A DNA stretch of 64,000 nucleotides from Chamaecrista fasciculata. Taxonomy: Eukaryota; Streptophyta; Magnoliopsida; Fabales; Fabaceae. The notes under the pieces were generated by a model, which made no database searches, had not been told where the DNA came from, and saw only the letters and a list, made by a program, of their open reading frames with translations. This document shows, one piece after another, positions 35,789 to 47,200 of this stretch. The stretch's first letter is position 1. Every line of letters starts with the position of its first letter. The position numbers and the translations under genes are program-made. The stretch spans positions 33,642-97,641 of the forward strand of contig QANZ01004163.1 of assembly GCA_003254925.1 (NCBI GenBank), in the 5' to 3' direction.

Positions 35789-36018
35789 ATGCAAAGTTTG
35801 TTTTAGGGGCATGAGATGCAATGGGTGCTGAGCTAATAAGATTATGACACGTGGAAGAATTAGGTAATTTAATGTTGAAAAATAATAGAAAAATAATTTT
35901 TTTAACCAATCAAAACTGTGTATGCATGGAGTCACATAACTCCACTAACCTTTCTACATGTTATGATCTTATTGGCTCATGACCCATTGCATCCCATGCT
36001 CTAAAATAAACTTTGTAT
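35789..36018. mobile_element. MITE of unassigned family
   Basis: A 230-bp element whose ends are long imperfect inverted repeats: ATGCAAAGTTTGTTTTAGGG at the left, and 'ctctaaaataaactttgtat' at the right. The matching continues inwards ('gagatgcaatgggtgctgag' against 'tcatgacccattgcatccca'). It interrupts a Helitron-like copy. Target duplication unclear. Confidence 0.65.
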
Positions 36019-36075
36019 CATAGTCCAACCCACAATATAATGAGTTTTTTTTTTTTTATTTATCTGTTTTAATAA

Positions 36076-36458
36076 AGCAAAAGCACTAATTTCGTCCCTA
36101 AATTTTACATCAATTATCAATTTCATCTTCAATCTGTTTTTGCTGTCAATTTCGCCCCAAATGTTTCACATATATTTGGTCAATTTTATCATTTGTTCTT
36201 ATTTTAGCCAAATTTTAACGATAGAATCTATGTGACTAATGATATATATGATGTAAAATTGATAGAAAAAGAAAATCAAATCCTAACTTTGATTGGAAAA
36301 CAAGATGTAGTCTGTCGTTAATTTATTGAAAGAAGTTAGTCAAAGGATAAAATTGACCAAAATGTAAAACATTAGGGACAAAATTGACTGCAAAAAAACA
36401 TTGATGACAAAATTGACAGTTGATGTTAAAATTGGAGACAGAATTAATACTTTTGCCA
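36076..36458. mobile_element. MULE-like MITE, family D copy with 9-bp duplication
   Basis: Ends are AGCAAAAGCACTAATTTCGT and 'cagaattaatacttttgcca'. It is flanked by the 9-base TTTTAATAA (36067-36075 and 36459-36467), consistent with Mutator-type insertion, although the duplicated sequence is of low complexity. The internal sub-repeats and central 'gattgg...' region match 17101-17451 and 39730-40077. Confidence 0.75.
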
Positions 36459-36467
36459 TTTTAATAA

Positions 36468-37633
36468 TTTAGACAAAAATTAATTCTATTCAAACTAACT
36501 ACAAGTCTACAATAATATAATGACAAAACCTTCTCATTAACTATTTAACTTAACTATATTCTAAAGTTTCAAACTAGAGAGTTTTGATTAAACTGGATCA
36601 ACCCCAAATTAATTAATCCACGCATGCAATTAGCGGTGTAGTGAGAATATTTTGAAGTTCTGAGTGTTTATTAATTAATGAATTAATTAAAAGACAGCAA
36701 TTCCATTTCTTCCAAAATAAGGAATATGCTTCCCAACTCTTAATCATTAAGTTAGTTAGTGAACCACAAATTAATGATACAAGCACGAGGTGTTGTTATT
36801 AATTAATATTCTTCAAATGGTCAAAACCTCATTTTGGTCCCTTAAAAAAGTTCTTTGTTTTTACATCATTGATGATTTATCAAGAAAATACGATTTCAAA
36901 ACATAATATCATAATTCTTAAAATTAAAAAATAGTCTAAAAAAATTATCGCTCAAAATATAACTATAATTGTCAAAGAGAATAAAATTAGATGAGAGATG
37001 GAAAGAGTTTGTAGAACAAAATTTAATTAGCTAACTTTAATGAGGGTAAATTAGTCATTTTAATTAGGCGGACCAAAATAATCCCATCCCATGGGATTAG
37101 ACTAATCCCACCCCCTAGGGTGTGATTAAGAAATAGCTATTTTAGGAAATTATGCTACTTTTGGGAATACAATATTCTCAAGACTAATTTTTTAATCTGT
37201 GTACCAAACACATGATTAGTTTATGTCGAAGCTCCTAATTCCATGATTGTTTTTCCAATCTGTGTACCAAACGTCCCGTAAAATCTAAACTAACTATGCT
37301 AACGGTGAAAAAGTTGTGAAATATGGGGAAAACAATAAATTGCAATTAGCAAACAAAACGATTATAAAACAAGTAATAAAGAAAAGCTCCACAGGCCAAA
37401 AAAATAAATAAATAAAGAAAAGCTCCCACAAAAAAGGATATTAATTGCACAAAAATCCACTTGGCGTCGCGGTTGGCGGTGTTACCTGTTTTGCTCGCCA
37501 AAATGCACTGCTTTTGCTCCAATCTTGGTTCTTACAGCTTATGGGTCATTTCTTGTGATCTTGGGTCTAAAATTACCAGAAAACAATTACGTGGCATATC
37601 TAATTTAAGCTATGAAATCACCAAGTTAAATAT
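36468..37633. other. Intergenic sequence
   Basis: AT-rich. At 37062-37280 a fragment ending 'gtaccaaacgtcccgtaa' resembles one end of a Harbinger or hAT MITE. No gene. The 67-codon frame at 37461-37664 is not recognisable. Confidence 0.35.
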
Positions 37634-37635
37634 TA

Positions 37636-37911
37636 CTCCCTCCGTTTCACAATATCTCTCTTAGTTTTAGATATTTTTATATTTCAAAATATTTGATGTT
37701 TTATAAAATCAAGAAAATATTAATTATTTGTTTACAATTTTATCCCTACTTATTCTATCTTAATAATAAATATCCTTTGAAAATAGGAAAGAATAAATAA
37801 GGGTAATATAGTATTTTCATCTTATATTTTTCTAAGTTCAAGGTGAACTAATCATTTTCTTAGTCTGTGCACATCCACTAAATTATAACAGATATTTTGA
37901 ACTAGAGGGAA
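37636..37911. mobile_element. Stowaway-like (Tc1/mariner) MITE
   Basis: Begins CTCCCTCCGTTTCACAATAT and ends 'gatattttgaactagaggga' plus a, with TA on both sides (37634-37635 and 37912-37913). This is the common plant 'ctccctccgt' MITE with a TA target. 276 bp, non-coding. Confidence 0.75.
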
Positions 37912-37913
37912 TA

Positions 37914-38039
37914 CTCCCTCCGATTCGATATATCTGATGTTTAAGGTAAAGGCACACAGACCAAGGAAATTATTAGTTCACCTAAAATAAAGAGAAAAAT
38001 AAAATAAAAAAACTAAATTATCCCTATTAATAAAACATC
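37914..38039. mobile_element. Second Stowaway-like copy, inverted and truncated
   Basis: Starts CTCCCTCCGATTCGATATAT directly after the TA that closes the previous element. It continues with the previous element's right half in reverse ('ttattagttcacct', 'cacacagaccaagg') and stops in 'taataaaacatcg'. Confidence 0.6.
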
Positions 38040-38406
38040 GTAAACTACATACTTTTACGCATTAATTTATAATAATACCTTGTCATCAAATTACGTGTAT
38101 CTCTTGGTTAAATGTACAAATTAAACTCAATAACAAATTAAACTACAAAATGTGACCAAAATACATTACAATATTTAGCTCGGTCAAATACTATGAGAGA
38201 GAAATCATCCGGATTAAGTATTTAGCTTACAGATAATAGTGGAAATTAGACGGAATATCATGTTTTAGACTAATTATGAAATTTATAAAAAAAATTAAAA
38301 GACTAAAATGAAACAAAAAAAAGTTTGAAACCAGAATGAAATTCATTATATAGTTCGAGAACCAAAATGAAATTTTAACCTTCTTCAAATAGTCTTTAAC
38401 AAATTA

Positions 38407-38479
<73 letters not shown>
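38407..38479. repeat. (ATT)n microsatellite
   Basis: About 24 units, ending at an N (38480) that suggests uncertain assembly length. Confidence 0.95.
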
Positions 38480-38480
38480 N

Positions 38481-39729
38481 GATCCTTAAATTTTTAGCCC
38501 TCATAAGATAGTTTTTGTTTTAATCAATAGTAGAGGGGAGACAATTCAGTAACTTCTAAAATTCTTTTTATTTTATATTTTAAAAAAGTAAAACAAAAAT
38601 AATAACAGGTTATCAAAAAAATAAAATAATTTATCACAATTTATATTTTTATTACTTTAATTTATAATAATAATTTTTTAAAAAAATTTAGTTTAACTTA
38701 AATATTTTAAAAACTATTTACAGGCATGCAAATTAAAGTAACTGGTAGATGGTAGATATATAAAAAAAAAACGCACATAGGTTGAGAGTGAATACTAAAA
38801 TTGATTCTTGTGTGCGCTGTATATGGTTTTGTTATGATGATTAGTGGGAACACACGTGAATAGAGAGCGAGGTAGGTACTCAATTATTTACCTTATCATC
38901 AGTGGTGGGATTAATCATACATTATTCTATACTAAATTAGAAATGCCAAATTGTGTTTGTGTAATATATATATATATATATATATATATTTGAGTAAATT
39001 GAGTTGCCGTATAAAATTCCTTTTATTTTATTCTCCATTCCCTAGGGTTCATGGCACTTGAATATATATAATTAATATATATCCAACAACATATATAGTA
39101 GTGTTTGAAGAAGAAACAATATGTATGGCCAAAATGTCTTCCATGCTTAGTTATATATTAATATTATACTTTTGGTCCTTTTGGATGGTTCCTCCCTCTT
39201 ATTCTTCCAAAATATAAGTTTACTGATCAATCCGCATGCATAACATCTCAAATGAGTTATTATTAAAATCATTATAATTGTCTCTTTGCAATTCTTGTTA
39301 GTAATGATTATCCTATAAAAATTATCCAGTCGGCCTTTTAATTAGAATCCTATAAATATGTGATTCACTATCTAAGTATATAATATATATATATATAGAG
39401 GTTTAGTTGAATTCTCTTATACTTATATTTTAAGTATTTTAAGACTAACTTGAACGTTAGAATTTTGTAGTAGAAATCTCCTCCTACTATACCCTTGAGT
39501 TCGCCATTGCAAGAATTGGACATACCAATTTGAAAGTTCATCAATATATATATATATATATGTATATTATGCTATCTTAATCTGATCAAACCTTTTAATT
39601 AATTATATCATTAAATTTAATGCACGATTTGTATCATTTCATAATCCATGTACAGTTCTTTATTTGGTAAGTAGGGTGTTTTTGAACCAGGCAATTAATG
39701 GATCTTAAAAAGGATCGGAATCATGTATA
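38481..39729. other. Intergenic AT-rich sequence
   Basis: A (TA)n run at 38966-38989 and others near 39385 and 39546. No gene or intact element. Confidence 0.35.
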
Positions 39730-40077
39730 GGCAAAAATACTAATTTCGTCTCCAAATTTTACATTAATTGTCAATTTCATTCCCATTATTTTACATTTTA
39801 GTCAAATTTATTTTTTGACTAATAACTTCTTTTAATAAATTAACAACAGACTACATTTTGCTTTTCAATAAATTAGAATTTGAGTTTTTTTTTCTATCAA
39901 TTTTACATTACATATTATAAGCCACATATATTATGTCGTTAATATTTAGCTAAAGTAAGAGCAAATGATAAAATTGACCAAAATGTGAAACATTGGAGAC
40001 GAAATTGATTGTAAAAAAAGATTCGGACAAAATTGACCGTTGATGTAAAGTTTAGGGACTAAAATGATACTTTTGCC
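39730..40077. mobile_element. MULE-like MITE, family D copy
   Basis: Ends are GGCAAAAATACTAATTTCGT and 'aaatgatacttttgcc', with the same sub-repeats as the copies at 17101 and 36076. The flanks are TA-rich and no clean duplication is seen. Confidence 0.65.
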
Positions 40078-40144
40078 TATATATATCTCTTTGCTGATGT
40101 AGATGTGTGAGTTTTTTAGTAGTAGTAGTAATATATATATATAC

Positions 40145-40485
40145 TTAGGGCACGCCAATATGCATATAACGTTTGAATTGATTTAAAGTTGAAGATTATA
40201 TTAAATTTTTATATTGATAAAAGAGTAAGTTTGGGACCAATTTGAGAAATTATAAAATATTGAGGACCAATTTGAAATTACCTCATATGGGGAGAGTGAG
40301 TGGGGAGAGAGTGGTGGCATTTTTAATTTTTAATTGTTTTTTTCATTTTTTTAATTCATTTATTTTTTTAAAGAAGTGGGGAGAGTGAGTGGGAGAGAGA
40401 GTTGGTGATTTTTTTTCTTTTTAAATTTTTTAATTCACTATTTTTGACCAACCATAAGGGGTGGAGCCATATAATATAGTATAGA
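40145..40485 (-). mobile_element. Helitron-like element, copy 2
   Basis: The minus strand begins TCTATACTATATTATATGG, a typical Helitron 5' start, preceded by A. It ends 'attggcgtgccctaa' (CTAA). The interior matches the other two copies, with GAGAGTG-rich tracts. Non-autonomous, about 340 bp. Confidence 0.55.
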
Positions 40486-40501
40486 TATAGATAGATATAT
40501 C

Positions 40502-40657
40502 TCAAAGAGGTAAGCAAATGTCGGGAGTTCGAATCCCACTTTGTGTACTCAACAATCAATTAGCCAGTGATAGACCCTTAAATGGAGCTCAAATCCACAA
40601 AGAATTAGTCCTTGACCTATCGAACTGGATATATACCTTTGACAAAAAAAAAAAAAA
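40502..40657 (+). mobile_element. Au-type SINE, 5' truncated or diverged
   Basis: Contains a pol III B-box-like 'gagttcgaatccc' (about 40529-40541). It is followed by the conserved Au SINE body ('ccagtgatagacccttaaat', 'ggagctcaaatcc', 'attagtccttgacctatcg') and a tail of about 15 A residues near 40640-40655. The A box is not evident, so the 5' end is lost. Confidence 0.65.
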
Positions 40658-40924
40658 GGTACTATACGTAGCAGGATAATTAAGTGGGTGTGACACTTTC
40701 TTAATTATTAGGGCCAATATAAATTAGTTATTTAATGCCTGGAAAATGCTCATATATATATATATATATACAATTATTATATACAAGAAGATACGGAATT
40801 AGAAAATAATAAATAAATAAGAATAGTAATCGTGGCTGAGACGATGTGAGAGAAATGTCATGTCTCACGTGGAGAGGGAATTGAAATGCATGCTGCATAC
40901 ATAATTTACATATATATATATATA
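40658..40924. other. Intergenic sequence
   Basis: Short AT-rich spacer with TA runs near 40753-40770. Nothing recognised. Confidence 0.35.
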
Positions 40925-41296
40925 TCTATAATGGCTCCACTCCTTATGGTTGGTCAAAAATAATGAATTAAAAAATTAAAAAAGAAAAAAAAATCACCAC
41001 TCTCTCTCCCCACTCACTCCGGCCTCCCACTTCTTTAAAAAAATAAATGAATTAAAAAAATGCAAAAAACAATTAAAAATTAAAAAATGTCACCACTCTC
41101 TCTCCACTCACTCTCCCATATGAGGTAATTTCAAATTGGTCATAAATATTTTATTTATTTTAGATGAGTCTTACATATTTGTATAATTTCTCAAATTGGT
41201 CTCAAACTTACTCTTATATCAATATAAAAATTTAATATAATCTTCAACTTTAAATCAATTCAAACGTTACATGCAACGGGCACGTCAAGCCCGTAG
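40925..41296 (+). mobile_element. Helitron-like element, copy 3
   Basis: Begins TCTATAATGGCTCCACTCC after an A and ends before a T, the A|T insertion site Helitrons use. The 3' end has a perfect 6-bp-stem hairpin (ACGGGC...GCCCGT) just before the final TAG. It is in inverted orientation to copy 2, with which it shares 'ccttatggttggtcaaaaat' and the CACTCTCTC-rich middle. Confidence 0.55.
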
Positions 41297-41884
41297 TATA
41301 TATATAGATAGTAGTAAAGAAGAGTTAAGACTAGTGAGTAGTGTCTATTATGGGATGTCTGCATTATGCTGCATGTGTCCAAAAAACGCGTAAAAGGGAA
41401 TCTCCACGTGATTCTAGGGTCACCCACACACACACATATATATACCACATACAAAACAATAGAAATCAAAACTACGGATTTATACAAGTTCTTGCTCATA
41501 AAAACTATATACCACAAGAGGGCTTAAATGATGATTTTCAGTAGTATTATATTACATAGACCATGCACAGAATTAATTAAATATGATTGTATGTATGTGA
41601 TGCAATTAAAGGTAAAATTTTTGAAAACTCTAATATTTATATGATTGTATTACTTAGAAAAAGTTTGTATAAATAATGGTATTGAGAATATGGGCATAAG
41701 GAAGCGTCAAAGATTGTTTAGCTGTCAATCCCTCTCACTCTCACGGGGCTCCTATATTTCAATTTCAATTCCATTCTCTTTCTCTCTCTCTCTCTCTCAG
41801 TCTTCAAAGTCGTTCAAACTTCAATTCTTCAAATACTATGGGAATGTTTGGGAGCAATTGCTTTTCAATCCAAGCTCATCCAAG
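41297..41884. other. Intergenic sequence
   Basis: Contains a (CT)n run at about 41779-41799 and short CA repeats at about 41424-41436. No gene supported. Confidence 0.35.
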
Positions 41885-42240
41885 TAATTGAGATGAGATG
41901 ATATTGTAATGAGATGAGATGAGATGATGTATTGGTGTTTGGGTGATTTTAGAGAAAATGATGTTAAATAGGGTGTGAAATTATATAAAAGGGTATGTAA
42001 TGATTGTGGTTGGTTGAAATAGATTTATAGATTTTTTTTATTTTGTATAGGGGTAAAAATGATAGGAAATAATGAGATGAGATGGAGATAATGAGATGAG
42101 ATGAGATGAGATAAGATAAGATGATAGATGTTTGATGGTGGATTGGATGAGATGATGTTGAGATTAGATGCTCTTAGAAAGCATGAAGATGAGATATTTT
42201 TGGATGAAGGGTTTAGAGTCAATCTCATTGGATGAGATGA
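41885..42240. repeat. GATGA-rich repeat block
   Basis: Clusters of 'gagatgagatgagatga' (41890-41935, 42070-42125, 42220-42240) separated by AT-rich sequence. 'ctcatccaag' at the left and 'cattggatgag' at the right are inverted, so it may be a MITE with pentanucleotide-rich arms. The 67-codon minus-strand frame is a by-product. Confidence 0.5.
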
Positions 42241-43468
42241 TGGACCAAAATGAAAATAATATTAAAATTATTTTAAGATTACAATTTGGTCCATAAATTT
42301 GTACCGGTCCAATTAATCAATCCCTAACATGTGTAAATGATAACTCGGGGCCTGTAGAAAATCCCGGTCATCAATAATCGAGTCTATTTATGAAATTCAA
42401 TGACAAAAAAATAACAAAGAATAGTTTGAGGACCAGAATGAAAATAACAAAACAACACTAAAATGTTTGGTCAAAGGTTGATTTTGGTCCTAAATGTATG
42501 CCCTAATATTCATTTTGGTCCATTATGTTTCAAAAAGTTCAAATTGGTCCTAAATGTTGGCAAAATTATTCATTTTGGTCATAGATATTGGTAAAATGTT
42601 TCGAATAGAATATATGGAGGTACTCTTCGGGAACAATACGTAGCTCTAAACTCGTCATATTTGAACTTGATACAAGCCATATTCAATAATTGAGACCAAA
42701 ATGAAATATTTTACAAACATTTAGGAGCAATTTGAATATTTTAAATCCTTTTAATCTGTACACAAAACTTCATAAAATATATTGAAAAAAAGTATTGATT
42801 GAATTGTATAATAGCAAAAAACATATAGGAACGTTGCAGTTTGGACTAAAAAATATAACAAATATTTTGCGGACCAAAATGCAAATCATCTCGTAATTTG
42901 AGTAAAAAATCTAACCATAAATAGTTTTATGACCGAAACAAATAGAAGAACATTGAGACAATAAAAAAAACAAAACAACATTGCAATTTTTTGGCTATCC
43001 ATGATTCGAACAAACAAAAAATAACCGACACGTGGAAACTTGTGTATTTTCCCAACCAAAAAATAACCGTTATTTCTCCATTATCCACAACGTATAATCA
43101 TCAGATGATTTTGGACATGAATATAGAACAAAAAATAGTTTGAGGACCAAAATGAAACTAACTGCATAGTTTGAGGAAAAGAAACTAAATAAAAAATAGT
43201 TTTAGGAGCCAAGGAAACTGAGCTCATAGTTTGATGATCAAAATGCTTATAAAAGTGAAGATAATATTGTAACGAGAATAGAGGAAAATTGTAACTTAAA
43301 AAATAATTTAAGGATTCAATTGTATATTTTACTCAAAACAAATAAAAGAATATTGGGACTAAAGAAAATAACAACATTGCAAATGAATAAAAATAATTTT
43401 TGTTTAATTAAGTTAATATAAATATATATATAATACAATATATAACATTTATATATATATATATATAT
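42241..43468. other. Intergenic sequence with old 'ttggtcc' repeats
   Basis: 42478-42745 is a degenerate inverted-repeat element ('ttttggtcctaaatgt' against 'acatttaggagcaatttg') resembling family E. Further 'gaccaaaatg' pieces occur to about 43240. No gene. It ends in a TA repeat at the assembly gap. Confidence 0.4.
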
Positions 43469-44187
43469 NNNNNNNNNNNNNNNNNNNNNNNNNNNNNNNN
43501 NNNNNNNNNNNNNNNNNNNNNNNNNNNNNNNNNNNNNNNNNNNNNNNNNNNNNNNNNNNNNNNNNNNNNNNNNNNNNNNNNNNNNNNNNNNNNNNNNNNN
43601 NNNNNNNNNNNNNNNNNNNNNNNNNNNNNNNNNNNNNNNNNNNNNNNNNNNNNNNNNNNNNNNNNNNNNNNNNNNNNNNNNNNNNNNNNNNNNNNNNNNN
43701 NNNNNNNNNNNNNNNNNNNNNNNNNNNNNNNNNNNNNNNNNNNNNNNNNNNNNNNNNNNNNNNNNNNNNNNNNNNNNNNNNNNNNNNNNNNNNNNNNNNN
43801 NNNNNNNNNNNNNNNNNNNNNNNNNNNNNNNNNNNNNNNNNNNNNNNNNNNNNNNNNNNNNNNNNNNNNNNNNNNNNNNNNNNNNNNNNNNNNNNNNNNN
43901 NNNNNNNNNNNNNNNNNNNNNNNNNNNNNNNNNNNNNNNNNNNNNNNNNNNNNNNNNNNNNNNNNNNNNNNNNNNNNNNNNNNNNNNNNNNNNNNNNNNN
44001 NNNNNNNNNNNNNNNNNNNNNNNNNNNNNNNNNNNNNNNNNNNNNNNNNNNNNNNNNNNNNNNNNNNNNNNNNNNNNNNNNNNNNNNNNNNNNNNNNNNN
44101 NNNNNNNNNNNNNNNNNNNNNNNNNNNNNNNNNNNNNNNNNNNNNNNNNNNNNNNNNNNNNNNNNNNNNNNNNNNNNNNNNNNNNNN
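43469..44187. other. Assembly gap (Ns)
   Basis: Unknown bases, bordered on both sides by TA repeats, so the gap probably reflects a long microsatellite. The promoter of the next gene lies here or just beyond. Confidence 0.98.

Positions 44188-44218
<31 letters not shown>
44188..44218. repeat. (TA)n microsatellite in the 5' flank of the bHLH-like gene
   Basis: About 15 units abutting the assembly gap; the true length is unknown. Confidence 0.9.
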
Positions 44219-44221
<3 letters not shown>

Positions 44222-44273
44222 AGGCAAAACTAGCTAGCTAGAAAGAAAAAAGAAGGAAGAAGAAGAAAAAGAT

Positions 44274-47200
44274 ATGTCTTCAAGGGGACGAAAGAAAGCT
44301 GCTCTTCAACACAAATTGCAGCAGCTTAGATCCGTCACTAATTCTACTGCTGTAATAATTCATCCAAATTTGATTTCTTTTATATATATAAATATGCTCA
44401 TCGAAGATTCATTATTCATTATATTACTGGCATCTCATATATATAATCACGTACAATCAGACATATATATATTGGAAATTGGGAATTAATGTTTGATTTA
44501 ATTCTCCTCCTTCAAAAACGTGCTTTTATACGTACTGATCTTCTCTTCTGCATATACATATGGTTAATTATTATGGAATCAAGATTTTCAATATATATAT
44601 AGGTGAATAAAGCCTCAATTATTGTGGATGCTTCTAAATACATAGAGGAGTTGAAGCAAAAAGTGGAGGGACTCAACGCAGAACTTGGAAGCAAGAGTTC
44701 TGCTGATGAATCTTCATCAACTTCACAGAATGAGCAATTCCCTATGGTAATAAATTAACTTCTCATGATATTAGTTCAACAATTAATACGTATAGTAAAA
44801 ATAAGAGTAAACTAACAATTCGATCCTTGAAAAATTGTTGAGTTGACAACTTAGTCCTTAAAAAATCTAAATACATAGTTTATTAGTCCATGAAAGATTG
44901 AAACAGTATACATATTTTAGTCATTTTTAGGGATTAAATAATATACCGTTTTAATAGTTTCTCAGAGACTAAAAAGAGTACCGTCTTAATCTTTGAGGGA
45001 CTAAACTGTACATTTCAATCTTTTAAGGATTGAATTGTTAGTTTATTCATATAATAATAATAATAATAACATATGGTTAATTAATTAATTAATTAGTTTT
45101 GAATATATATATATATATATATATAATTTTGCAGGTAACTGTAGAAACCCTAGAAAAGGGTTTCCTCATAAATGTGTTTTCAGAAAGGAATTGCCCTGGA
45201 ATGCTCGTCTCAATACTTGAAGCTTTTGAAGAGTTGGGCCTTGATGTTCTTGATGCTAGGGTTTCTTGTGAAGACGCCTTTCAACTAGAAGCTGTTGGAG
45301 GAGAAGTAAGACACATATATATATAATTAAATTCATTTTTGCCTTTCAATTTCCTGTTTAATTATATTAATAAATTCTGACTAGCTAGTTTCAGCTTCCT
45401 GGGTTTTTGCTAGTAATTCTGATTAATATATAAAAATGTAGTATAAATATAAAGAAAAAAAAAAAAAGAACATCGCGATTCACGTGTGGGTAATTTAATT
45501 TGTACTTGTACAGTTTCAGTTCGAGCCACAAATCTAAAATTTATGCTTCCAAGTACTGACATGCATGTATAATAATTTGTGGCTCCCATCCGTAGATTTG
45601 TATCTCTCATTTTCTAACAAAACAAAAAATCTCCACAATACTATTACTACTTCTATATATATTAATGGATTGACTAAAACAACTTTATTGTGAAAAGTAC
45701 GAATTACTAGTGCTGAAAATCACAATTGTTAATTAGTGCTTCAAAGTACAAAATAAATTTTCACTTCTTTGCCAAGTTATTGCATTAAGTGAATCAGGAG
45801 TCACAGCCTATATTGCATTTGCACGGGTACAAATACGTGTATGGGTACGGGTACGGGTAGAGAGTATGACAATTTTTTAAAAATATGGAGTACGGGCACG
45901 ACATAATATATTTATAAAAAATTTATAGATATAATAATTATTCATTTAATAAAAGACTAAAACACTTCTGAAAGCAAAAGTTTAAATAAAAAAGAAAACA
46001 AAACAAAGATATTGTTTAGGATTTAAATTAAAAATAAAATTAAAGCTGGTATTAATTTAAAATAAAAATTATTATATAAAATTGAATAGAAATATAGAAT
46101 TTCATCAAAGAAAAGAAGAACAGCAATATAGGATTGATCATAATTATAATATAAAATTAATAAATAGGCTAAAGTGCACTTTTGGTCCCATAACTTTGGC
46201 AAAGGTCTCAATTTGGTCCCATAACTTTTTTTGTTGCAATTTTGGTCCCATAACTTTAGAAAACGTCTCACTGTTGGTCCCAAGCTGATTTCTATCCATT
46301 ATCTTCCGTTAAATCCACTTCACCCATATTTGCCACGTCATCATTCAACTCAGTATGCCAGATTATCCTTAACAGCAGAAAATGGATGGAAATCAGCTTG
46401 GGACCAACAAGAGATGTTTTCAGAAGTTATAGGACCAAAATTGCAACAAAAACAATTATGACACCAAATTGAGACCATTGCCAAAGTTATGGGACCAAAT
46501 TGAGACCTTTGCCAAAGTTATGAGACCAAAAGCGCACTTTAGCCTAATAAGTATAATATAAATTATAAAACATAAAAACTACACCTACCAATACCATCTA
46601 ATAAATTAAAACTCCACCTACCTAGTTTTTTCTTTTTTATCTGAATTGATTATATTGCACCTACCATCTATAGATTAAAATTGCACTTTTTGTTTTTGTG
46701 AATATCAACAGTTTTACTATTAAAGTTTTAATCTTTTTTTACTATTAAAACTACCTAATCATGATGGTATAGTGAAGTCGGTGTGTGCATACTGCATAGG
46801 GGTGTCAAACGAGCCCGGCCCGCCCAAGCCCGTTTAAAAACGGGCCACGGAAATGATGTTCACGGGCTGCCCGTCAAAGCCCGCGGGCTAAACGGGCCAG
46901 CCCGCGGGCTTTTTCTTTTTATTAAAACTATTTTTTTTTTGGTAAAATTGTATTTGTTTTGGGCTAAACTTTTTTTTTTTGCCAACAGGCCAAAAACAAT
47001 AATTGGGCCAAATATGTATTTTTTTTTTGACAAAACTGTTTTTTTTTTTACTATCTAGTGCAGATTTTTTTTTTGGTTGATAGGCCCAGTTTTTTTTTTT
47101 TTAAAAAAAAAGTCCGTTTAAGCCCGCGGGTAGCCCGTTCCGTACCCGTTTAGCCCGCGGGCTAAACGGGCCCGCCCATTTAAGCCCGCATTTAAACGGG

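Noticed and set aside
38407..38479. CRISPR-like or satellite array
   Set aside because: It is a simple ATT trinucleotide repeat without spacers.
40529..40541. Candidate tRNA gene because of 'gagttcgaatccc'
   Set aside because: No acceptor or anticodon stems; the downstream body and A tail fit an Au SINE.
43316..44227. 303-codon minus-strand frame
   Set aside because: It spans the second assembly gap and TA repeats; the visible residues are 'IYIYIY' microsatellite translation.
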